Below, in pieces: positions 19,827 to 27,488 of a stretch of 64,000 bases of DNA (positions are counted from its first letter, which is position 1; each line of letters opens with the position of its first letter). The stretch is taken from assembly GCA_964386385.1 (NCBI GenBank), contig CAYLRN010000002.1, positions 62,001 to 126,000 of the forward strand, written 5' to 3'. The notes below the pieces were generated by a model. That model was given only the letters and a program-made list of their open reading frames with translations. It made no database searches and was not told the DNA's origin. Position numbers and translations under genes: made by a program. This stretch comes from RUG572 sp964386385. Its GTDB lineage: Bacteria; Verrucomicrobiota; Kiritimatiellia; RFP12; UBA1067.

Positions 19827-22826
19827 TCACCTCACGATTATCACCGTTCCGCCGCCGCGCCGGACGTGCACGGCTCCGCCGCCTGGCGCGAAGAGGTCGG
19901 GGCGGATCGTCGCGCCCTTCACCGCGCAGCCCTCGCCGCCGTATACGCCCGCGGCGCAGGTCGTCCCGCCGTCCTTCACAAGCCACGCGACAGTGGCGTT
20001 CACGCCGTCGGCCGCCGCGACGCGACCGTCGCCGCAGACGACGAGGCGCGAATCGTCGGACGCCGGCAGCACGTCGTCCGCCGCCAGCGTCAGGACGCCT
20101 TCCTCGACGACGACGTCGCCTTCGCTCGCGTTCGCCATGGCGAGAGACCAGTTTCCCGCGCCCTGCTTGCGCAGAGTGACCTTCCCCTCAAGCCTCGCGC
20201 CGGGCCGCTGCGTCACGAAGTCCGTCGCGTTCGTTATCGTGAGCGTCGCCGGCTCGTCGCTCTTCACCGTCATCGTGGTGTTCGTGTTGTCGATGTTGGA
20301 CATCAGCAGTTTCGTGAGCGCCTGGTCGCAGCCGTTCATGTCGAGGACAATCGTGAACTTGACCTTGTTGTACGACTGCCCCAGCGTCAGCGGTGCGCAG
20401 GCGAGCGCGTTCGTGGCGTGGCAGACGATTTTTCCGGTGCCGACGCTCATCTCCCTCCACGTGCTGCCGGAGGCGTGGAAATGCACGGTGTTGGAGTCCG
20501 TCTTCGAGACTTTCATCTGGCTTCCGAAGTCGATCCGCGAGTAAAAGCGGTAGACGCCGTTGCCGCGCAGGTAGATATGCCCGCCGCTGTTTCCGTCCGC
20601 GACGCGGACTGCCGTCCCGCCGTCGGGGCTGCCGATCGCCCACTCGGTCCCTCCCGCCGTGTCCAGCTGGAGTTCCCTGTTGCCGGCGAGCTCCAGGTCG
20701 CCCGGCCATCCCGGCGACGTGCCGTCGAGCCACATCTTGACGTGTCCGGCGCTTCCAGTGCGCAGAAGCCGCCCCGCCTCGAACTTCCCGTTCAGCTCCA
20801 AAAAGTGGAAATACCCGCTCCGCAGCTCCACCGTCCCGCGCCCAAGCGCCCGCGCGCCTCTGACGACGCACAGCGACGGCGACTTGTCCTGCGTGGGGGA
20901 CGCGAGAACGGCGTCGCCCGTGAAGTCGTTCGTCCCGCAGAGCTCGAACGCGGCGCCGGAAAACGTGAACGACGACGCGCCGGAAAGAGATCCCTTCGGC
21001 GCGTTGGTGAACGCGGCGCCGTCGCGCACGACGACGGCGGTGTCCTTCAGCGCGCCCTCAAGGCGAAGCGCCCCGGACTCGATTGTCGTCGCGCCGGTGT
21101 AGGCGTTCTCGTTGGCGAGCGTGAGGGTGGACGCGCCGCCGGTCTTCAGCAGGTCGGCGTCGCCGAGGATTCCGCCGCCGGAAAAGGAGTAGTCGCGGTC
21201 GCCGCGCACGATCACGCGGTCAGGCCGCATGTCGGCGGAGAGGACGACGTTCGTCGTGCCCTCGTCGGCCGTGTCGTCGAACTGGACGAGCGCGCCGTCG
21301 GAGTACGTCGTCCCGCCCTGCCAGTTGGCCGCCGAGGAATCCCAGACGTTGTTCGCGTCGTCGCCATTCCACACAAGGCTCGCCGTCGGGACGGAAATGA
21401 CCAAGTTGCCGTCCTCCTCAAGAAACCGCGCCGAAGGCGGCCATGAGTTGTCGGGGACGAACTGCCCCGCGCCGTCGACGCTCCCAGCCTTCAGGACGAC
21501 GACGCGCGTCCCGGCCGCGAACGAGCCGGCGTTTCCGCCCGCCGAGACCGTGACTACGCCCTCGCATGAGACCGCGCCCGTGGCGGTCAGCGGAACGAGC
21601 CGTCCGCCGGCGTCCGTCGCCACCTTGAGAACCGACCCCGCCTTGAACGCGACGGACGCCACCGTGCCAGTTCCCGACAGCGTGGCGCCGGAGGAGACCG
21701 TCACGCCCTTTTCCATCGCCGAGTAGTCCGCGTCCATCACGAGCGCGCCGGCGGTGACGGAGACGCCGCCCGTCGCGGAGGTCGTCGATTCGGGGGCGAT
21801 CGTCCATGTGCCGTCTCCGCGCTTTTCAAGCCAGGTGGACGGAGTGAGGACCTTTCCCGCGTACACGACGTCGCCCGCGCCGCCGAACGCGACGCACGTG
21901 CCGTCGCCCTTGCCGTTTCCCTTGGTGGACGTCACCGTCGTCAGGTCGCCGTTGAGCGTCAGCGTGGCACCTGCGACGGCGTTCTGGAAGTAGGCGTAGG
22001 CCTTGTCCGAGTCGGGTCCCTGCGCTCCCAGGTTTCCATTGAACGCCGTGTCCTCCTGCGCGTTCATGACGAACGCCGCCGTAGTGTTCCATGCGTCCTG
22101 CCCCAGGGAGATGCGGGCGCCGAAGCCGCCGGCGGCGGCGAGGCTGTCGACGCGCAGCTCGCCCTCGGCGGTGCGGAGCGACGGAGAGGCGGTGGCGAAC
22201 TCGTTTTCGGCGGACTTGAGCCAGACGAGTCCGCCGCCGCCGTTCGGGCGCGACGTGCCGGAGAACCCCTTCACGGGTCCCTCGAAGACGAGCTTCCCGT
22301 GGTACTGGTCGTACGACGTCAGCGTGCCCGCGCCGGAGACAGTCCCCGTGAACGTCAGGTGGTGGCGGAAGGCGTTCCAGTTGCCGATGCGCCAGGTGCG
22401 CGAGCCGTCGGGGATGCGGACATCGCAGGCAAGGACGTCGGTAATCGAGGCGTTCGCGTTCGCCACGTTTGCAACGAGGATGGCGAAGTCGCCGGCGTGC
22501 GTCTGCGGGAAGTCGCTCGCCCTGGCGCCCGTCAGGACGAGTTCGTTGCCGGAGATGGTGAACGCGGCGGAGCAGGCGGCGCAGTCGTTCGAAAAGACTA
22601 TTCCCTTGAAGGAGGTGGCGGCAGGGTCGAAGTCGTTCACGGGCGACGTGCGGCGCTCGCCCATGAAGAGCAGCACGTCGCCCGACGCCGGGGCCGCGCC
22701 GTCCGCCCAGTTGGCGGGCGTGGACATGTTGTCGTCAGCGCCACCGCCCGTCCACACCTTCGTGGCGGCGAAGACGCCCGCCCAGCAGCACGCGGCCGCA
22801 CAGAACAAAAACGCTCGTATCGACAT
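19827..22826 (-). CDS. Exported autotransporter-associated beta-strand-repeat protein
   Basis: The start at 22826 gives a Sec signal peptide (residues 1-20, ending GVFAATK) and a 999-residue protein; longer frames upstream would bury the signal. The body is made of irregular Gly/Ala/Thr-rich beta-helix repeats. Typical pieces are TKVWTGGGADDNMSTPANW at the mature N-terminus, repeated in the middle as SLVWNGDDANNVWDSSAANW, and repeats of the type LLKTGGASTLTLANENAYTG, the hallmark of PATR (passenger-associated transport repeat) proteins. No autotransporter barrel is present. The chain ends in a short hydrophobic tail, GGGTVIIVR, resembling the end of the other repeat protein in this window. 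The role is probably surface structure, adhesion or glycan contact. It heads an apparent operon with a sugar kinase and an oxidoreductase. Confidence 0.88.
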   Translation of the reverse strand: MSIRAFLFCAAACCWAGVFAATKVWTGGGADDNMSTPANWADGAAPASGDVLLFMGERRTSPVNDFDPAATSFKGIVFSNDCAACSAAFTISGNELVLTGARASDFPQTHAGDFAILVANVANANASITDVLACDVRIPDGSRTWRIGNWNAFRHHLTFTGTVSGAGTLTSYDQYHGKLVFEGPVKGFSGTSRPNGGGGLVWLKSAENEFATASPSLRTAEGELRVDSLAAAGGFGARISLGQDAWNTTAAFVMNAQEDTAFNGNLGAQGPDSDKAYAYFQNAVAGATLTLNGDLTTVTSTKGNGKGDGTCVAFGGAGDVVYAGKVLTPSTWLEKRGDGTWTIAPESTTSATGGVSVTAGALVMDADYSAMEKGVTVSSGATLSGTGTVASVAFKAGSVLKVATDAGGRLVPLTATGAVSCEGVVTVSAGGNAGSFAAGTRVVVLKAGSVDGAGQFVPDNSWPPSARFLEEDGNLVISVPTASLVWNGDDANNVWDSSAANWQGGTTYSDGALVQFDDTADEGTTNVVLSADMRPDRVIVRGDRDYSFSGGGILGDADLLKTGGASTLTLANENAYTGATTIESGALRLEGALKDTAVVVRDGAAFTNAPKGSLSGASSFTFSGAAFELCGTNDFTGDAVLASPTQDKSPSLCVVRGARALGRGTVELRSGYFHFLELNGKFEAGRLLRTGSAGHVKMWLDGTSPGWPGDLELAGNRELQLDTAGGTEWAIGSPDGGTAVRVADGNSGGHIYLRGNGVYRFYSRIDFGSQMKVSKTDSNTVHFHASGSTWREMSVGTGKIVCHATNALACAPLTLGQSYNKVKFTIVLDMNGCDQALTKLLMSNIDNTNTTMTVKSDEPATLTITNATDFVTQRPGARLEGKVTLRKQGAGNWSLAMANASEGDVVVEEGVLTLAADDVLPASDDSRLVVCGDGRVAAADGVNATVAWLVKDGGTTCAAGVYGGEGCAVKGATIRPDLFAPGGGAVHVRRGGGTVIIVR

Positions 22827-22847
22827 TCCCGCAGTCCTTTCATTGCG

Positions 22848-22870
22848 CGCGCCGAACCATAATCGGCGCG
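22848..22870 (-). promoter_or_regulatory. Hairpin in the 5' leader of the repeat-protein mRNA
   Basis: Arms CGCGCCGA and TCGGCGCG pair over 8 bp with a 7-nt loop. The hairpin starts within a few bases of the predicted transcription start and ends about 15 nt before the AAAGGA ribosome-binding site. A 5' stem-loop of this kind could stabilise the mRNA; that role is an inference. Confidence 0.4.
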
Positions 22871-22879
22871 TCTGCGACA

Positions 22880-22907
22880 ATTCTATCATTTTTTTTTTCC
22901 GCGCAAA
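22880..22907 (-). promoter_or_regulatory. Promoter with A10 spacer upstream of the beta-strand-repeat gene
   Basis: On the minus strand a TTTGCG/TTGCGC -35-like box lies 15-16 nt from a TAGAAT -10 box. The spacer is GG, ten A (22889-22898), then TGA. The whole segment aligns with the promoter at 46057-46084 in front of the other repeat protein, including the upstream TTCGGCGTTTG and the downstream AATTG. The homopolymer in the spacer could change promoter strength by slippage. Confidence 0.6.
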
Positions 22908-22917
22908 CGCCGAACGC

Positions 22918-24096
22918 TCACAGAAAATCGTCTGCGGAGTGAAGGAAGAAATCCTCAAGGGGAATCCCCTGCCCGCCGACAAGATAGCTCTTCGCGCGCG
23001 GGTATCTCGCCTTGAACTCCTTCATACCGGAAACGTCGTCGGCGTTCGACGTCTTGACTTCAATCGCCGCCAGGCGGTCTCCCTTGCGCAGGACGTAGTC
23101 GACCTCCTTCGCGCCGACGTTCCAGTAGAGGACGTCCACGCCGTCGGCGCGGGCCGTCGCCAGAAGATGGGCGCCGACAGCCGATTCGACGACATGTCCC
23201 CAGAGGTCTCCGCGCGCCCGCAGTTCGGTGTGCGAATATGGCATGAGAGCCGTCATGAGTCCGATGTTGCGAACGGCCAGCTTTGGACTGGAGGCCTTGA
23301 CGCGGACCGTCTCTTCGTAGAACTTCTCAAGTCCGCACAGAAGCCCGGCCTCGTCCAGAAGGCGAAGATAGTGCGCAAGCGTCGTCGCGTTGCCGGCGTC
23401 CTGAAGCTGGCCGAGCATTTTCTGATATGACAGAATGCGTCCTGAATAGGCGCATCCGAGCGTGAACAGCTGCCGAAGAAGAGCGGGCTTGCCAATCGTC
23501 TCAATCATCAGAATGTCCCTTGAGACGCTTGGTTCGACAATGGCGTCCTTCATGTACGAGCGCCAGCGCGATTCATCGCCCTTCAGGTCTGCCGCGCCGG
23601 GATAGCTGCCGAAAAGGAGGTAGTCGTCGAGAGCGTACCCAAAGGCCGACCGCATCTCCGCAAAGCTCCAATGCGCGGCCTCGATGATTTCAAATCTTCC
23701 GGCAAGGCTCTCCGCAAGCCCCTTCTCCAGCAGAAGGCGCGAACTGCCGAGAAGGACGACCTTGAGCGGCAGACGGCCGAACGTGTCCTCATCCCACAGC
23801 CGCTTGACCACGTTCGACCAGTCCGCAACCTTCTGGATTTCATCTATCACCAGCACGTGCCCGCCGTTCGCCCTGGCCTTGAGCCTGGCTGCGTTCCATT
23901 CCGCCTCGATCCATGAACGCGGATCGATTCCGAGGCCTTCGGCCAGACGGTAGTCGAACGGACGCTGAAAATCGCGAAGCGCCTGCTCGATTGCAAACGT
24001 CTTTCCCACCTGACGCGGCCCGACGACGACCTGAATCCGCCGACGCGCCTCGCGCATCCGCTTCACAATGACGCTGACGATTTCTCTTTTGAACAT
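22918..24096 (-). CDS. AAA ATPase with DUF4143 nuclease-like domain
   Basis: The 392-residue protein has a Walker A motif GPRQVGKT (residues about 26-33), a Walker B HVLVIDEIQKV, and the sensor-like LLGSSRLLL, followed by the DUF4143 region with a PD-(D/E)XK-like core (EVDYVLRKGDRLAAIEVKTS near the C-terminus). This is the AAA_14 plus DUF4143 family, widespread and often present in many copies in anaerobic gut bacteria. Its function is unproven; defence or mobile-element roles have been proposed. It starts after GGAGTGAT and has its own promoter with two overlapping palindromes. Confidence 0.88.
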   Translation of the reverse strand: MFKREIVSVIVKRMREARRRIQVVVGPRQVGKTFAIEQALRDFQRPFDYRLAEGLGIDPRSWIEAEWNAARLKARANGGHVLVIDEIQKVADWSNVVKRLWDEDTFGRLPLKVVLLGSSRLLLEKGLAESLAGRFEIIEAAHWSFAEMRSAFGYALDDYLLFGSYPGAADLKGDESRWRSYMKDAIVEPSVSRDILMIETIGKPALLRQLFTLGCAYSGRILSYQKMLGQLQDAGNATTLAHYLRLLDEAGLLCGLEKFYEETVRVKASSPKLAVRNIGLMTALMPYSHTELRARGDLWGHVVESAVGAHLLATARADGVDVLYWNVGAKEVDYVLRKGDRLAAIEVKTSNADDVSGMKEFKARYPRAKSYLVGGQGIPLEDFFLHSADDFL

Positions 24097-24107
24097 ATCA
24101 CTCCATT

Positions 24108-24162
24108 GAACAAATTTGTTCAGTCAACTGAACATTGTAGCAGACCGTCCGCAGTCCTTCAA
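24108..24162 (-). promoter_or_regulatory. Promoter plus overlapping palindromic operators of the AAA/DUF4143 gene
   Basis: TTGAAG (24162-24157), a 17-nt spacer and TACAAT (24139-24134) form a good promoter. Directly downstream, spanning the expected start site, lie GTTCAGTCAACTGAAC (24118-24133, 7-bp arms) and the perfect palindrome GAACAAATTTGTTC (24108-24121). Their position suggests repressor binding sites. Confidence 0.55.
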
Positions 24163-24214
24163 GAGGCGCCCAAGGCGCATTCGGGGAAATCCGCCGGCGG
24201 ATCCGCCATTCCGC

Positions 24215-24244
24215 AACCACCGTATTTATATAAATGCGGTGGTT
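24215..24244. repeat. Dispersed 26-30 bp palindrome, copy 1
   Basis: A near-perfect palindrome with arms AACCACCG and CGGTGGTT around a central ATTTATATAAAT; one position (T at 24223) breaks symmetry. It begins 12 nt past the stop of the DUF1703-type gene. The same core, preceded by the same TCCGC, recurs at 40971-41000. Confidence 0.75.
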
Positions 24245-24255
24245 GGCATGGAGCG

Positions 24256-25842
24256 TCACGCAAGGTCGTCAGGCCGTTCGGCGGCGGCGTCCACGAGACG
24301 GCGTGTCTTCGAGTCGAACGAGAGGCCTACGAGCCAGATCGGCTTTCCCGACGAACGGTACGGCTCGGCGTAGCCCTTGGCCCTGATCTGCGCGAACGCA
24401 TGGTCGACCGGCTCGTCCACCTTCAGCTCGAAGACGTAGACTCCGACGACGTGCTCGGCGACGACGTCTGCGCGGCCGTTCGACTGGACGTCCTCCACGC
24501 GGAAGCGGAAGCCGCGGCTTGCGAGAAGGAACGCGAGGCAGCGGGCGTAGGACGATTCGTGCACGCGCTCCTCGGTCGAGCCGTACGGCATCGCCGCGTA
24601 GAGCGACTTGAGGCCCGCGAAGAAGTTCGTCCAGTCGGCCTTCAGCAGCCATCCGCCGAGCCGCGACGCCCACGCGCCGTCCTCGTTCGCGGCGAGGCCC
24701 GCCATGAGAAGGCAGAGGTCGCGGCGCACCTCCTCGTCCGGGACGGCCAGCGTGTAGATCTCGGTGGTCGCCGTATCATTAAAAATCGTCAGGTAGCCGG
24801 TCTGGAAGAGCAACCCGACGGGCTTGATGTTCGCGAGGTCGACGACGTCGAACTCGTCCTCCATGACGTCCCTTGTCCCGTTCGGGTCGATGGCGAGCAC
24901 GTCGCCGCGCTTCAGGCAGTTCATGAGCGACGACGGCCGGCCGGTGGACGACCATGTGGCGTGAAACGCACGGGACTTCCTGTACAGCGTGAACGCTATG
25001 GAGATGGGGTTGTAGACCGTCGTCGCGTCCTCGCTTGAAAAGCGGAAGCCGTTGTACCAGCGGCGCAGGTCCCTGCGGTAGACTTCATAGTCCAGGCCCA
25101 TGACCTTCGCGTGTTCGCGGAGATGGCCTTCGAAGTTTGCCGTCAGTTCGCCCTCCGTGTAGCCGAGCATCGTCGCGTACTCGCGGTCCATCGACACGTC
25201 ACAGATGTTGTTGAGCGAGGAGAAGACGGACATCTTCGTGAACTTCGACACGCCCGTCATCATCATGAACCTGATCTTGCCCGTACGCGATTTCATCGCC
25301 GTGTAGAACGTGGACATGTGGCTGCGAATCTCCTCGGCGAGTTCCGGACGGTCGAGGGCGTGCGACACCGGCGCGTCATACTCGTCTATAAGGATCACGA
25401 CTCCGCGGTCGCCGTTCGCGGCTGACAGCGCGTCGATTGCCGAGCCGAAATTGTCGCCCGGCAGAAGCGAGTCGTCGTAGGGATGCCCGGCCTCTTCAAG
25501 ACGTCCCTTGACCTGCACGGCGAACGAACGGTTGAACGACTCGGCGTCCATGGTCGCGACGGGGGCGAAGTCGAGATGTATGACCGGCCACTTCTCCCAC
25601 GCCCAGTCCGTCTTGGAGATGGCAAGTCCGTCGAAGAGCTCCCGCCGCCCCTCGAAGATGGCCTTGAGCGCGGTGATCATCAACGACTTGCCGAAGCGGC
25701 GCGGGCGCGAGAAGAAGAAGAAGTTCGTGCCGATGTCGGAGACGAGACGGTGGAAGTACGCCGTCTTGTCGACGTAGATGCATCCCTTCCGCCGCAAATC
25801 GGGGAAGTCGCCCGTCGTCGTCGCTATCGGCCTCAAGTTCAT
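24256..25842 (-). CDS. AAA-ATPase-like / PD-(D/E)XK nuclease protein (DUF1703 type), contains adapter-derived residues
   Basis: The start at 25842 gives the usual N-terminus of the family (RPIATTTGDFPDLRRKG, then YVDKT) and a 528-residue protein. The Walker A-like SRPRRFGKSL and the VVILIDEYDAPV Walker B segment belong to the AAA-ATPase_like domain. The C-terminal third is the PDDEXK_9 nuclease-like domain (GRADVVAEHVVGVYVFELKV). The family is amplified in many Bacteroidota and Verrucomicrobiota genomes and its role is not established. Residues 355-364 (NDTATTEIYT) are encoded by an exact Illumina P5 sequence, so this part of the protein is not biological. The flanking residues, GYLTI before and YTLAVPDEEVR after, fit the family, so the true gene is probably intact. 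Confidence 0.88.
   Translation of the reverse strand: MNLRPIATTTGDFPDLRRKGCIYVDKTAYFHRLVSDIGTNFFFFSRPRRFGKSLMITALKAIFEGRRELFDGLAISKTDWAWEKWPVIHLDFAPVATMDAESFNRSFAVQVKGRLEEAGHPYDDSLLPGDNFGSAIDALSAANGDRGVVILIDEYDAPVSHALDRPELAEEIRSHMSTFYTAMKSRTGKIRFMMMTGVSKFTKMSVFSSLNNICDVSMDREYATMLGYTEGELTANFEGHLREHAKVMGLDYEVYRRDLRRWYNGFRFSSEDATTVYNPISIAFTLYRKSRAFHATWSSTGRPSSLMNCLKRGDVLAIDPNGTRDVMEDEFDVVDLANIKPVGLLFQTGYLTIFNDTATTEIYTLAVPDEEVRRDLCLLMAGLAANEDGAWASRLGGWLLKADWTNFFAGLKSLYAAMPYGSTEERVHESSYARCLAFLLASRGFRFRVEDVQSNGRADVVAEHVVGVYVFELKVDEPVDHAFAQIRAKGYAEPYRSSGKPIWLVGLSFDSKTRRLVDAAAERPDDLA
24752..24780 (-). other. Illumina P5 adapter sequence embedded in the assembly
   Basis: The 29 nt read on the minus strand start AATGATACGG, continue CGACCACCGAG and end ATCTACAC, identical to the P5 flow-cell oligo as known to me. 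Five T precede it, as in the grafted oligo. It is translated in frame inside the DUF1703-type gene. An exact 29-nt match by chance is not credible. Confidence 0.95.
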
Positions 25843-25873
25843 GCGGAAATTGTACCAAACGAGGCGACTGCGT

Positions 25874-26677
25874 TCAACGCCCGAACGCCTCGCCGGCCAG
25901 TTCGCGGAAGGCCCCCTCGCCGTGAAATCCGAACGGCAGGGCGGCGGGGCGCGGAATCGGCGCCGTGTCAAGCGCGTCCCACGAAAAGGCCAATGCGTCG
26001 CGATGCGAGGGCAGGCGCGCGGAGCGACGGTAGGCGCGTTCGCGGAGGACGAGCGTCTTCGTGTAGAAAAGGTCTTCGCTTACGGCGTCGCAGTCCGGCA
26101 GTCCGCAGTACCCGCGCTTCCAGTGGAACGCCGCGCGTTCGCAGATTTCGCGCGAACGCAGGGAGAATCCGCCGTTCATCACGTGCAGGTTGAGGACGCC
26201 TGCCACTGCGTTCTTCCACCAGACGTTCCGCACGTACGGGGCGCCGACGAAATCCCAGGGGCCGATGAATGCATCAAGGCCTGAGCGAAGAGGGAAGCCG
26301 TCGTTCTGGACAATGAGGACGTAGGGCGTGTCGAAGCGCGTGGCAAGGCGTCCGTTGCAGTCCGCGCTCATCGTGTAGATGCGGCCGGGGACGAGGGACG
26401 GCTCCATCTGCACTTCGACCGCGGGAAACGCGGAGGCGAACGCGGCGATGCGCGGAGTTTCGCGATTCACGACAAGCGCGGTCTTCATCATGCCGCAGCG
26501 AAGCCACGTCTCGCGAATGGCGCACTCGACGCGGGCGAACGCGGCGTCGTTCCCGGCGTCGCCCCAGAAGTGGTAGGCGAGCACGGTGACGTCCGCGCGA
26601 CCGCGTCCGTACTCCACGCGGCCGGAATGCACGGTCGCGAGGCGCGTCAGCTGCCAGTCCGCAAGCGACGCCGTCAT
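25874..26677 (-). CDS. DUF5672 family protein, glycosyltransferase-like (second of a tandem pair)
   Basis: This 267-residue protein matches the DUF5672 pattern: ETPYVLIVQNDGFP-type core (here DTPYVLIVQNDGFPLRS), VGAPYVRN, NGGFSLRSREICE and EDLFYTKTL. The family sits near glycosyltransferases, and the QNDGF segment resembles a sugar-nucleotide/metal contact (DxD-like). The likely role is transfer of a sugar to a surface glycan, but no reaction is proven. The start overlaps the stop of its upstream paralogue (ATGA), and the two share the same order of motifs, so they arose by duplication. Confidence 0.82.
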   Translation of the reverse strand: MTASLADWQLTRLATVHSGRVEYGRGRADVTVLAYHFWGDAGNDAAFARVECAIRETWLRCGMMKTALVVNRETPRIAAFASAFPAVEVQMEPSLVPGRIYTMSADCNGRLATRFDTPYVLIVQNDGFPLRSGLDAFIGPWDFVGAPYVRNVWWKNAVAGVLNLHVMNGGFSLRSREICERAAFHWKRGYCGLPDCDAVSEDLFYTKTLVLRERAYRRSARLPSHRDALAFSWDALDTAPIPRPAALPFGFHGEGAFRELAGEAFGR

Positions 26678-27462
26678 CGCGCGTTCCCCAAGTCGATCCC
26701 CAGCTGCGCGGCCGTGGCGTGTCCGTGGAATCCAAACGGCTCGACGCGGCCGATCGGAAGCGCGACATGGCCGCCGAGCGCGTCGAACGCGAAGCGGAAC
26801 GCCTCGTCCTCGGAGGGAAAACGGTATCGCAGCCACGTGGTCGGCAGAAGCCTGAGGAGCGTCGTATAGTAGAAGTCCTCGCCCAGAAAGCGCGAATCCT
26901 CCGCGAAGACGAAGCGGAAGAAGCGAAACCACGCCTTGGACGCATACGCGCAGATGCGGCGCGAACGAAGCGAGAATCCGCCGTTGAACGAACCGAACCC
27001 GAAAGCGTAGCAGAGCCGGCGACGCCATCCGTCGCATATGATCGGCGCCCCGTAGAAGTCGCATCTGCCAAGGAAGTCGGCGACGTTGCCGCGAAGGGGA
27101 AAGCCGTCGTCCTGCACGACGAGGACGTAGGGCGTCTCGAAGCGCGCATGGAGACGCTTTATGCAGTCGAGGGACATCGTCCTGATGTCACCGGGGACGA
27201 GCGACGGCTCGACCTGGAGCGAGACCTCCGGATTTGCGGACGCGAAGCGCTCGACCGCCGCGAACGGCGCGTGCGCGACGACGACGGTCTTCAGCCGGCC
27301 GACCTTCTTCCACGTGCGTTCGATCGACGCGGCGACCTTCGCGAACGCGGTCTCCTCCCCGCCGGGAGGAGGGAACGTGTACGCGAGAATCGTAATCGAA
27401 TCGCGGATGCGCCCTTCTGGCGAAAGGCCGTCCTCTGCGGTCTGTTCCATCTGCGACGTCAT
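26674..27462 (-). CDS. DUF5672 family protein, glycosyltransferase-like (first of a tandem pair)
   Basis: This 262-residue paralogue of the downstream gene has the matching motifs ETPYVLVVQDDGFPLRG, YGAPIICDGW, FNGGFSLRSRRICAY and GEDFYYTTLL. The sequence VQDDGFP has the acidic pair expected of a metal-binding glycosyltransferase site. It lies 26 nt after proA on the same strand, so it could be read from the long rpsB-tsf-proB transcript. There is no signal peptide or membrane helix, which suggests a cytoplasmic enzyme that modifies a glycan precursor. Confidence 0.82.
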   Translation of the reverse strand: MTSQMEQTAEDGLSPEGRIRDSITILAYTFPPPGGEETAFAKVAASIERTWKKVGRLKTVVVAHAPFAAVERFASANPEVSLQVEPSLVPGDIRTMSLDCIKRLHARFETPYVLVVQDDGFPLRGNVADFLGRCDFYGAPIICDGWRRRLCYAFGFGSFNGGFSLRSRRICAYASKAWFRFFRFVFAEDSRFLGEDFYYTTLLRLLPTTWLRYRFPSEDEAFRFAFDALGGHVALPIGRVEPFGFHGHATAAQLGIDLGNAR

Positions 27463-27488
27463 GCCACGGCGCGAAAGCGGGGATGCGA

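Noticed and set aside
24116..24373. Small plus-strand frame spanning palindrome copy 1
   Set aside because: The similarity to a frame at 40866-41201 comes only from the shared palindrome DNA, not from a protein family.
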